The notes under the pieces: generated by a model
Told to the model about the DNA's origin: nothing
The model's input: only the letters and a program-made list of their open reading frames with translations
Databases searched by the model: none
Made by a program: the position numbers and the translations under genes
Shown: positions 1 to 6,055 of the stretch, in pieces
How positions within the stretch are numbered: position 1 is the stretch's first letter
Layout of the letters: every line of letters starts with the position of its first letter
Origin: an uncultured Prochlorococcus sp.
GTDB taxonomy: Bacteria; Cyanobacteriota; Cyanobacteriia; PCC-6307; Cyanobiaceae
DNA length: 10,299 bases
Reading direction: 5' to 3'
Assembly (NCBI GenBank): GCA_902572065.1
Contig: CACGEL010000027.1
Span: 1 to 10,299 of the forward strand

Positions 1-52
1 TTTACATATACATTTTTTAGCAGGCAGAAAAATGAATTGGCCTCCAGGTTAG
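1..52 (+). CDS. HIT-family (histidine triad) protein, C-terminal end only
   Basis: Only the last 16 codons are in the window; the gene enters from the left edge, reading from base 2, and stops with TAG at 50-52. The residues are LHIHFLAGRKMNWPPG. The H-x-H followed by a hydrophobic residue and then LAGR matches the end of the histidine-triad active-site loop, and the WPPG terminus is what I recall for cyanobacterial HIT proteins. Family members are small nucleotide-binding hydrolases or transferases acting on the alpha-phosphate of nucleotides; the substrate cannot be told from this fragment. It lies 50 nt upstream of the next gene on the same strand, so read-through transcription is possible. 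The call rests on a short stretch, but the motif match is specific. Confidence 0.8.
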   Translation, partial: LHIHFLAGRKMNWPPG

Positions 53-102
53 TTCTCTCAAAAGAGTTAGTTTTTAGCTATAAATAAGAAAAAATAAAAA
101 AC

Positions 103-390
103 ATGAATACCCCTGAATCTCTAAATAGTAAGACTAGAAATTTCGCCAATTTAATTATCTCAAATTGGGAAAAGTTAGATGAATCTCAAAAATTAGCTTT
201 AATTAAAATTTGGAAAGTATTAACATACAAATGGCAATTACAAATTTTGTTTAATTTACCTTTTCTAGTATGGTGGTTAGCTGATAGAGCGATTGTAAAA
301 GTTCACGAATTTGACTTAAGGTTATTATCTTACCTTAATCTTCCAGATTGGGCGCTATCTCTTATAGGTTTTGGGCAATCATCTTCATAA
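103..390 (+). CDS. Conserved-looking small protein of unknown function, probably membrane-associated
   Basis: I do not recognise this 95-residue protein. It starts at ATG 103 with no clear ribosome binding site (A-rich leader) and stops at 388-390. The N-terminal 40 residues are polar and mixed-charge. A hydrophobic, tryptophan-containing stretch at about residues 45-61 (ILFNLPFLVWWLA) could insert in a membrane, and a second hydrophobic or amphipathic stretch covers residues 74-91. There is no signal peptide and no catalytic motif that I can see. It sits 50 nt after the HIT gene and 38 nt before the ABC transporter, all on the same strand. A role linked to that transporter is therefore possible but is only inference from position. 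Codon use resembles its neighbours, so it looks like a real native gene. Confidence 0.7.
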   Translation: MNTPESLNSKTRNFANLIISNWEKLDESQKLALIKIWKVLTYKWQLQILFNLPFLVWWLADRAIVKVHEFDLRLLSYLNLPDWALSLIGFGQSSS

Positions 391-428
391 AAGATATAAT
401 TTATTTTATTAAAACGTTTAGCGAAAAT

Positions 429-2411
429 ATGAATGATATAGGACAAAATAAATCTAAAATTTTTTATCAATTACAGAAGTTAAGACGATTAGCTCAACCT
501 TTTTTCCTTCCTATTGATCAATGTAATGGATATCAATTTATATGGCTTCTAATATCTCTTTTATTTTGTGTAGGCGGTATCGTTCTTGTAGGACTAACAG
601 GAATAATTAGTTTTTTTGAAAATATTCAACCCATCTTCCTTGAGAAATATTTTGGAGGAGTTGTCAATACTGTCAATACAATATGGTCTAGCTCGTGGGG
701 ATTATTATTTTCAGGATTATTTCTTATTGGTTCAGGAAGTTTTTTTAGTTTAAGGCGTCAACTAAAGAATCGTAGATGGGTACATTGGTTATTGCTCGCA
801 GTCATAGTATTAATGCTTTTAGCTGTTAATGGAATTAATGCAGGAATAGGATTTATTGCTAGAGATTTAACAAATGCATTAGTAGAAAAACAAGAAGATG
901 GATTTTATAGAATCCTAGGGATTTATGCTTGTTGCTTTGCTGTGGCTCTGCCAATTAGAGTTTCTCAAATATTCTTTACATACAAATTAGGAATAATTTG
1001 GAGAGATTGGCTTTCAAAAAGTTTAGTTAAAGACTATATGACTAACAAAGCATATTACCAATTAAACCCAAATGATGAAGAACAAACTGATGTGGATAAT
1101 CCTGACCAACGAATTACAGATGATACCAGAGCTTTTACCGGCCAAAGTTTATCTTTTACTTTAGGAGTATTTGATGCTCTACTTACTTTTTCTCTAAACA
1201 TTTTAATCTTGTGGAGCATTAGTACGACTTTAACCTTTTCCTTATTTGGATATGCGGCATTTGCTACAGCTATTCTATTGGTTGCAGGAAAAAATTTAGT
1301 AAAAATTGACTTTGATCAACTTAGATATGAAGCAGATTTCAGATATGGTTTAGTACATATTAGAGATAATGCTGAATCAATAGCTTTTTATTCAGGCGAA
1401 AAACCGGAAAAAAGTGAAACAGAAAGGAGATTAAGCGAAGTAGTAAGAAACTTTAACCTACTAATAATTTGGAGAGTAATAATTGATGTAATGAGAAGAT
1501 CTATTAATTATGCTGGAAACTTCTTTCCATACTTGATAATGGCTATTCCTTACTTTAAAGGTGATATTGATTATGGTCGTTTTATTCAAGCAAGCTTTGC
1601 ATTTGGAATGGTAGAAGGCTCATTATTTTTTATTGTAAATCAAATAGAAGAGCTTGCAAAGTTCACAGCAGGCATTGGAAGATTAGAAGGATTTCAGTCA
1701 AAAGTTGAGAGTATAAGTCAAACCAACCCAATAGAGAATAAAAATATAATTTCGGATTATTCTTCAATCCTCATTAACGACGCTGACCTTTTTCCGCCTG
1801 GATCGGATCAAGCTATTATCAAAAACTTAAATCTAAGCATTGAAGCAAATCAATCATTACTTGTAGTAGGACCATCTGGATGTGGAAAAACATCTTTATT
1901 AAGAATGATCAGCGGATTATGGGAGCCTAATCAAGGATCAATTAAAAAGCCAAAGACAGGTGATTTGTTATTTATACCTCAAAAACCATATATGCTTTTA
2001 GGTTCTTTAAGAGAACAATTATGTTACCCAACAGAAGTTGATAAATTTAGTGATGATCATTTGTTATCAGTTCTGAAAGAAGTAAATTTACAATCTTTAG
2101 TTGATAGATATCCTAATCTTGACGTTAAACAAGATTGGCCAAGAATTTTGTCATTAGGGGAACAACAAAGGCTGGCCTTTGCAAGACTATTGTTAAATTC
2201 TCCTAGATTTGCTGTTTTAGATGAGGCGACTAGTGCATTAGATATAGATACGGAAAAACGCCTATATAATTTATTGAGAGAAAGAGATCTATCTTTAATA
2301 AGTGTTGGACATAGGCCAAGTTTAAAAGACTTTCATGATAATATTTTAGAATTAAATGGCAAAGGAAATTGGAAATTATACACCTCTGATAAGTATACTT
2401 TTAACAACTAG
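429..2411 (+). CDS. ABC transporter, fused permease and ATPase (SbmA/BacA/ABCD type)
   Basis: A 660-residue half-transporter with the membrane domain first and the ATPase second. The membrane part has hydrophobic segments near residues 38-62, 88-106, 117-136, 160-185, 245-266 and 270-288. It carries the family hallmark WRDWL...YYQL...DNPDQRI (about 191-229), typical of the ABC_membrane_2 group that includes SbmA/BacA, YddA and peroxisomal ABCD proteins. The ATPase part has Walker A GPSGCGKT (481-488), Q-loop Q518, signature LSLGEQQ (574-580), Walker B FAVLDE (594-599), D-loop SALD (602-605) and H-loop H628, so it should be active. It probably works as an inner- or thylakoid-membrane homodimer. 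Relatives move peptides, cobalamin or acyl-CoA derivatives; the substrate here cannot be read from sequence. I chose ATG 429: the frame is open from ATG 348, but that would overlap the preceding gene by 43 nt and add an unfamiliar 27-residue extension. The hli gene follows after 9 nt. Confidence 0.9.
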   Translation: MNDIGQNKSKIFYQLQKLRRLAQPFFLPIDQCNGYQFIWLLISLLFCVGGIVLVGLTGIISFFENIQPIFLEKYFGGVVNTVNTIWSSSWGLLFSGLFLIGSGSFFSLRRQLKNRRWVHWLLLAVIVLMLLAVNGINAGIGFIARDLTNALVEKQEDGFYRILGIYACCFAVALPIRVSQIFFTYKLGIIWRDWLSKSLVKDYMTNKAYYQLNPNDEEQTDVDNPDQRITDDTRAFTGQSLSFTLGVFDALLTFSLNILILWSISTTLTFSLFGYAAFATAILLVAGKNLVKIDFDQLRYEADFRYGLVHIRDNAESIAFYSGEKPEKSETERRLSEVVRNFNLLIIWRVIIDVMRRSINYAGNFFPYLIMAIPYFKGDIDYGRFIQASFAFGMVEGSLFFIVNQIEELAKFTAGIGRLEGFQSKVESISQTNPIENKNIISDYSSILINDADLFPPGSDQAIIKNLNLSIEANQSLLVVGPSGCGKTSLLRMISGLWEPNQGSIKKPKTGDLLFIPQKPYMLLGSLREQLCYPTEVDKFSDDHLLSVLKEVNLQSLVDRYPNLDVKQDWPRILSLGEQQRLAFARLLLNSPRFAVLDEATSALDIDTEKRLYNLLRERDLSLISVGHRPSLKDFHDNILELNGKGNWKLYTSDKYTFNN

Positions 2412-2420
2412 TAGAAAAAA

Positions 2421-2687
2421 ATGAATTCAACTGAAGAAGAAAATTTAAGTAAAGACCAAAATAATGAGGAAATTTTTAATGGAGATAAGATTAATTCAGA
2501 GAATATAAATTCTGAAGAAATTAATATTGATAAGAAATCAATTGAGATTGAAGATCACTATAAGTTTGGATGGAGTGGTTATTCAGAAATAACAAATGGG
2601 AGATTTGCAATGCTTGGATTTTTAGCAATTATTTTAATAGAACTATTTAGCCAAAAATCATTTCTAAGCTGGGCTGGAATATTTTAA
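2421..2687 (+). CDS. hli: High-light-inducible protein (HLIP / small CAB-like protein)
   Basis: An 88-residue single-helix protein of the chlorophyll a/b-binding superfamily. The C-terminal half holds the HLIP motif: GWSGYSEITNGRFAMLGF at 50-67, with E56, N59 and R61 in the ExxNGRxAM pattern that binds chlorophyll and forms the helix-pairing salt bridges. One membrane helix spans about residues 62-76. Family members bind chlorophyll and carotenoid, dissipate excess energy and help photosystem II assembly or repair. The first 45 residues are an unusual acidic, Asn/Glu/Ile-rich extension with a near-repeat (INSENINSEEIN), much longer than in the minimal HLIPs of about 40-70 residues. It begins 9 nt after the ABC transporter stop, so it is likely co-transcribed or uses a promoter inside that gene. 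Its TAA stop abuts the stop of convergent ycf66 with no spacer. Confidence 0.92.
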   Translation: MNSTEEENLSKDQNNEEIFNGDKINSENINSEEINIDKKSIEIEDHYKFGWSGYSEITNGRFAMLGFLAIILIELFSQKSFLSWAGIF

Positions 2688-3618
2688 TTAATCATCAAAC
2701 CTTGAGCTGTTATCTCTGGGTTTATTCTTTTTTGTTCCTACGGTATATCTACCAGTTTGATTCTTAGAAGTTGCTCTTCCACTTGCTGCAGTTCTCCGTG
2801 CTTGACGAGGTTTTTTTACTTCGTTTATATTTTCAGAAAATGATGCATCTTCTACTTTTTCTGTTGCAGTCTGAGTTCTTATCGATGGCCGTGATGTTCT
2901 ATTAGAGGAGGAAGAAGAATTTTTAGCAGAGGAAGTATTTGATTCTCTAGAAACTGCTTGATTTGGAAGTGGTCTTGAGCCTCTTTTAACGTCAGTTCTT
3001 GATGCTCGTCTTTCACCAAAACTACTTTTCCTCTCTTCATTACCAAGCCTTTCTTCATCACGATTTCTTTTTCTCCTTGGTGCTTCATTTTCAAATTCAC
3101 TAGATTCTCTTACAGAAGACCTTCTCCTGCTTACTGCAGATTCTGGAATAGCCCTTGATAGATTTCTCCTTCTCAATCTCCCATCCTTATAATCTTCTTC
3201 AAGATCATCCTCTTGCGCCCTAAATCTTCTTGATGGTCTATCAGAATCTTCAAACTGATCATAATCATCGTTAAATCTACCTCTTGAAGAGTTTCTTGGC
3301 ATATTAGGCACCTCATCATCTTCAAAATAAGATGACCTTCTAGCTTGATCAGTTGCTACTCCTCTTAAGCGAACACTTTCATATCCCCAGAATATTGCAG
3401 TGCCAGCTAATAAAAACTGACCAAATTGCAGTATGGGATCTAATCTCCATCCCTGAAAAAATAATATCCCTCCACATAAAAGACCTATTGCAGCAAAAAA
3501 AAACATCATAGTCTCTTGCCAATGCAGGTTTAAAAGACCTCAAAAAATATAGGCCACCTCCACATACCGCAAGGACTATCCCAACAATACTCGCCCAGTT
3601 TAGACTAGCATTGACCAC
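2688..3618 (-). CDS. ycf66: Ycf66-family membrane protein, reading frame broken by a T9 run
   Basis: The 5' part starts at GTG 3618-3616 (MVNASLNWASIVGIVL), with ribosome binding site GGAGAG 5 nt upstream. It reads in one frame to DYDVFF at the T run (complement of A 3495-3503). After that, the Ycf66 match (AAIGLLCGGILFFQGWRLDP) continues in a different frame to the TAA at 2690-2688. With eight T instead of nine, one 309-residue protein would result. It would have three hydrophobic segments (about 9-27, 42-60, 66-85) followed by a long Arg/Ser-rich, low-complexity, probably disordered tail of more than 200 residues. The second frame alone is open from ATG 3509 (273 residues) and would lack the first membrane segment. 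Ycf66 is a conserved membrane protein of cyanobacteria and some plastids with no settled function. The break may be a sequencing or assembly error, a true mutation, or a site of slippage; the intact downstream frame argues against long-standing decay. It lies 79 nt downstream of psbX on the same strand. Confidence 0.85.
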
Positions 3619-3623
3619 ATTTT

Positions 3624-3629
3624 CTCTCC
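3624..3629 (-). promoter_or_regulatory. Ribosome binding site of ycf66
   Basis: On the minus strand the sequence GGAGAG lies 5 nt before GTG 3618-3616. It is the clearest Shine-Dalgarno-like site in a window where most genes have none, and it supports GTG 3618 as the start. An overlapping ATG one frame off (3620-3618) reads only six codons to a stop and is not the gene start. Confidence 0.65.
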
Positions 3630-3644
3630 AATAATTTATTTTGG

Positions 3645-3664
3645 AAGGTGCAATAAAACACCTT
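3645..3664. repeat. Short inverted repeat between psbX and ycf66
   Basis: A perfect 6-bp inverted repeat, AAGGTG and CACCTT, is separated by 8 bases, in the 79-nt gap after psbX and 15 nt before the ycf66 ribosome binding site. As RNA on the minus strand it could form a small hairpin. No T tract follows it, so it is not a classic intrinsic terminator. It could be a processing or 3'-end stabilising hairpin for the psbX message, or chance in A/T-rich sequence. Confidence 0.35.
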
Positions 3665-3697
3665 GTATATATATTCTACTTAAAACTTCTATAAAAA

Positions 3698-3874
3698 CTA
3701 GCGTCTACCACGATCAAGAGAATCTTTTTGACTAACAAAAATCAAAAATGATGCTGCAGGAACTACTATGAGTAAAGCTGCCGCAATAAAACTCCCGATC
3801 ATGCTAACAGCAGAATTGGTTGTAACTTCTGGAGAAAAATCCGCAGCTAATAATAAATTTGAAATTTGAAGCAC
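3698..3874 (-). CDS. psbX: Photosystem II reaction centre protein PsbX
   Basis: A 58-residue protein read from GTG 3874-3872 to TAG 3700-3698. The sequence begins [17 protein letters not shown] and has one membrane helix at about residues 25-47 ([19 protein letters not shown]). It ends in a polar tail, [11 protein letters not shown], facing the opposite side. Length, single helix and the [10 protein letters not shown]...[10 protein letters not shown] core match what I know of picocyanobacterial PsbX, a peripheral small subunit of photosystem II near cytochrome b559 that affects quinone turnover at the acceptor side. GTG is chosen because the only internal ATG (residue 25) would remove the luminal N terminus. 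It is divergent from ycf19 with an 82-nt gap between the starts, and is followed on the same strand by ycf66. Confidence 0.88.
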   Translation of the reverse strand: MLQISNLLLAADFSPEVTTNSAVSMIGSFIAAALLIVVPAASFLIFVSQKDSLDRGRR

Positions 3875-3899
3875 TTTTCTATAAAAATAATTCTCAATT

Positions 3900-3906
3900 T
3901 ATAATA
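3900..3906. promoter_or_regulatory. Candidate overlapping -10 elements for psbX and ycf19
   Basis: In the divergent gap 3875-3956, the stretch TATAATA reads TATAAT on the plus strand (3900-3905, 57 nt before the ycf19 GTG) and TATTAT on the minus strand (3906-3901, about 26 nt before the psbX GTG). No convincing -35 box is seen on either side, which is common in Prochlorococcus. The background is so A/T-rich that chance matches are likely. Confidence 0.3.
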
Positions 3907-3956
3907 CGAATTAAATACTAACTAATGGGTTATTTATTAAGATGAATTAAATAATT

Positions 3957-4271
3957 GTGATTTCATTGTTTCAAAACTATTTACCCATTTTAGATATTAC
4001 GCTGGGAATTCTCTTATCATTTCTAACACTTGTTTTTTTAATAAGATTAATATTAACTTGGTACCCAAAAATTGATTTAAATAAAGGGTTTTGGTTATTA
4101 ATTGCAATCCCAACTAGTTCTATTTTAAATTTCACAAAAAAATTAATACCTCCTATTGGAGGAGTAGATGTAGGTCCCGTTATTTGGATAGGAATAATAA
4201 GTTTTCTAAGGGAAATATTAGTTGGACAGCAAGGATTAATCAAACTTGCCATGCAACAGAGTATTAATTAA
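3957..4271 (+). CDS. ycf19: Ycf19 / YGGT-family membrane protein
   Basis: A 104-residue protein with two strongly hydrophobic regions (about residues 13-34 and 73-90) and a weaker one at 44-56. Between them lies the YGGT/Ycf19 signature KKLIPPIGGVDVGPVIW (61-77), with the PPIGG-D core. This family (CCB3/YlmG relatives) acts in membrane-associated roles: in plastids and cyanobacteria, members are tied to cytochrome b6 haem attachment and to nucleoid or thylakoid organisation; which applies here is not clear. The start is GTG 3957: an in-frame TAA at 3948-3950 lies just upstream and there is no ATG between. No clear ribosome binding site is seen. It ends 18 nt before the stop of convergent accC. 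Confidence 0.85.
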   Translation: MISLFQNYLPILDITLGILLSFLTLVFLIRLILTWYPKIDLNKGFWLLIAIPTSSILNFTKKLIPPIGGVDVGPVIWIGIISFLREILVGQQGLIKLAMQQSIN

Positions 4272-4289
4272 GAATGCATCATATAAATT

Positions 4290-5639
4290 TTAATAGTTAG
4301 GTAGTAATTCTTCTTCAACATATTTTGTATGTATTTTACCTTCCATAAATTTCGTTTTATTGAGAAGGCTTAAATGAAAATTAATTGTTGTAGGAATTCC
4401 TGTGACTGCACATTCATTTAATGCTCTATTCATTCTTTTTATAGCAGTATTACGGTCTTTACCCCATACTATTAATTTACCTATCAGTGAATCGTAAAAT
4501 GGAGGAATTTCGTAACCAGTATAAACATGACTATCAACCCTTACTCCTGGGCCCCCTGGTGGAAGCCATCCAGTTATTTGTCCAGGTGATGGACGAAAAT
4601 TATGTAAAGGGTCCTCAGCATTAATTCTGCATTCAATAGCATGACCATTCAATTTAATGTCGTCTTGATTAAATCCTAAATTATCTCCTCCAGCTATTTT
4701 AATTTGTTCAGCAATAAGATCTACTCCTGTAACCATTTCAGTTACTGGGTGTTCCACTTGAATTCTTGTGTTCATTTCCATAAAGTAAAAGTTATTATCA
4801 TCATCAACTAAAAATTCAACAGTACCCGCCCCTTCATAAGAGATACTTTTTGCTGCCGCAATTGCTGCCTTACCCATTTTCTCCCTAAGAGAATGATTAA
4901 TAGCTGGGCTAGGAGATTCTTCAAGTAATTTCTGATGCCTCCTTTGTACAGAACAATCTCTCTCTCCAAGATGAATTACATTTCCAGACTTATCAGCTAG
5001 TATTTGAACTTCTACATGCCTTGGTTTTTTTATAAATTTTTCCATATATAAGCCATCATTACCAAATGCAGCTTCTGCTTCCCCTTGAGCTGCTTTAAAC
5101 ATTTTTCCTAAATTAGCTTTATTTTCAACCAATCTCATTCCTCTACCTCCTCCTCCAGCTGTTGCTTTTATAATGACGGGATATCCAATTTCTTCAGCCA
5201 TTTCATAAGCATCTTCAACGCTTGACAATAAGCCTTTACTTCCTGGAACAGTAGGCACTCCGACTTTCTCCATTGTTTCCTTAGCAGTTGATTTATCTCC
5301 CATTGATCTAATGGCATTAGGAGATGGCCCAATGAAAGTTATGCCATGATCGTTACACATTTCAGCAAATTTATCATTTTCAGCAAGAAAACCATAACCA
5401 GGATGGATAGCATCAACACCTCTTGATGTAGCAGCAGCTAAAATATTAGGAATATTTAAATAACTCTTATTACTTAGCGAATCTCCTACACAAACTGCTT
5501 CGTCAGCTAACTGCACATGCAATGCCTTTTTATCTACGGTGCTATAAACAGCAACGGTTGCAATATCAAGCTCTCTACAACTTCTGATAATTCGTAAAGC
5601 TATTTCTCCACGATTAGCAATTAAAACTTTTTCAACCAT
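4290..5639 (-). CDS. accC: Acetyl-CoA carboxylase, biotin carboxylase subunit
   Basis: A 449-residue protein, the same length as E. coli AccC. It uses ATP and bicarbonate to carboxylate biotin on the carrier protein AccB, the first half-reaction of malonyl-CoA and fatty-acid synthesis. The N-terminal domain starts [18 protein letters not shown] and includes [12 protein letters not shown] (78-89). The ATP-grasp domain has K116, K158 and the glycine-rich loop AGGGGRGM (161-168). HVEVQ (208-212) and [12 protein letters not shown] (226-237) follow. The catalytic set is E275, then [12 protein letters not shown] (287-298) with E288, N290, R292 and E296, and finally R338. All expected key residues are present, so it should be functional. 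The ATG at 5639 aligns with the known family start, though no Shine-Dalgarno is visible. AccB is not in this window; the acc genes are scattered in cyanobacteria. The gene appears monocistronic, with its promoter somewhere in the A/T-rich gap upstream. Confidence 0.97.
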   Translation of the reverse strand: MVEKVLIANRGEIALRIIRSCRELDIATVAVYSTVDKKALHVQLADEAVCVGDSLSNKSYLNIPNILAAATSRGVDAIHPGYGFLAENDKFAEMCNDHGITFIGPSPNAIRSMGDKSTAKETMEKVGVPTVPGSKGLLSSVEDAYEMAEEIGYPVIIKATAGGGGRGMRLVENKANLGKMFKAAQGEAEAAFGNDGLYMEKFIKKPRHVEVQILADKSGNVIHLGERDCSVQRRHQKLLEESPSPAINHSLREKMGKAAIAAAKSISYEGAGTVEFLVDDDNNFYFMEMNTRIQVEHPVTEMVTGVDLIAEQIKIAGGDNLGFNQDDIKLNGHAIECRINAEDPLHNFRPSPGQITGWLPPGGPGVRVDSHVYTGYEIPPFYDSLIGKLIVWGKDRNTAIKRMNRALNECAVTGIPTTINFHLSLLNKTKFMEGKIHTKYVEEELLPNY

Positions 5640-5948
5640 TACACAATTAAATTGAAGAAATGAAAATAAATTTAAATTTAAAAAAAATTTAAAAAGTATT
5701 CAATAAATTTTTGAATTTCAAGAATGCATTGGTTAACAATACAACCTAAAACGTTATATGTGGATAATTATTTGTTTTATGCAATAGAAAAAATTAGTAA
5801 TTATCAGTATTGAAAAAATAACTTAACTAAAAATAAATCTTTTCACAAGTGTAAATGAAGCAGGTAAAGAAAGTGATATAGCAATTTAAGGCGATTATTG
5901 TATGATAACTTAGTGGTTTAAGAACCCGCCTGTGCGAGAAAAACCATT
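5640..5948. other. A/T-rich divergent intergenic region between accC and tRNA-Leu
   Basis: 309 nt with no gene I can support. It should hold the accC promoter (minus strand) and the tRNA promoter (plus strand). It contains a perfect inverted repeat ATTCAA and TTGAAT (5698-5703 and 5711-5716, 7-base spacer) about 60 nt before accC, and A/T tracts at 5668-5694. A 29-codon open frame at 5724-5813 begins with ATG but shows no recognisable membrane helix or family, so I do not call it. The last 30 bases before the tRNA are more G/C-rich than the rest. Confidence 0.6.
5901..5906 (+). promoter_or_regulatory. Candidate -10 element for tRNA-Leu
   Basis: TATGAT lies 42 nt upstream of the mature tRNA 5' end, close to the TATAAT consensus and placed to give a leader of about 35 nt for RNase P to remove. 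No good -35 box is found about 17 nt further upstream. Tentative. Confidence 0.35.
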
Positions 5949-6030
5949 GCGGACGTGGCGGAATTGGTAGACGCGCACGTCTAAGGAGCGTGTGGCTTAG
6001 GCCTTGCGAGTTCAAGTCTCGCCGTCCGCA
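5949..6030 (+). tRNA. tRNA-Leu, anticodon AAG
   Basis: An 82-nt class II tRNA. The acceptor stem GCGGACG (5949-5955) pairs perfectly with CGTCCGC (6023-6029), and the discriminator base is A6030, as expected for leucine. The D arm GCGGAATTGGTAGACGC (5958-5974) is typical of tRNA-Leu. The anticodon stem CACGT (5976-5980) pairs with GCGTG (5988-5992). The seven-base loop CTAAGGA (5981-5987) places T at position 33 and AAG at 34-36 (5983-5985), followed by G37. A long variable arm with stem GGC/GCC and loop TTAG follows, then T arm GCGAG-TTCAAGT-CTCGC (6006-6022). CCA is not encoded and must be added. The leucine assignment is firm. The AAG anticodon is unusual for bacteria and would read CUU, or more leucine CUN codons if A34 is changed to inosine. 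The next gene can start only 25 nt downstream. Confidence 0.95.
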
Positions 6031-6055
6031 TTTAATGTATTTTGGATTGACTGCA

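Noticed and set aside
55..66. Small hairpin CTCT-CAAA-AGAG after the HIT gene as a terminator
   Set aside because: The stem is only 4 bp and the following T run is short and displaced; too weak to call.
348..428. Upstream extension of the ABC transporter to ATG 348
   Set aside because: It would overlap the preceding 95-residue gene by 43 nt in another frame and add residues with no family support; ATG 429 gives a sensible N terminus.
2879..3100. 73-codon minus-strand frame inside ycf66
   Set aside because: An alternative frame of the Arg/Ser-rich tail, with no start signal or family match.
3977..4252. 91-codon minus-strand frame opposite ycf19
   Set aside because: Complement of the ycf19 coding sequence; ycf19 has the clear family motif.
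5724..5813. 29-codon open frame (MHWLTIQPKTLY...) in the accC/tRNA gap
   Set aside because: No recognisable family, no membrane helix like the small photosystem subunits, and no ribosome binding site; chance is enough to explain it.
5990..6034. Open frame of the LpxB-like gene extending back into the tRNA
   Set aside because: The bases are part of the tRNA fold; the extra residues are simply the translated tRNA.
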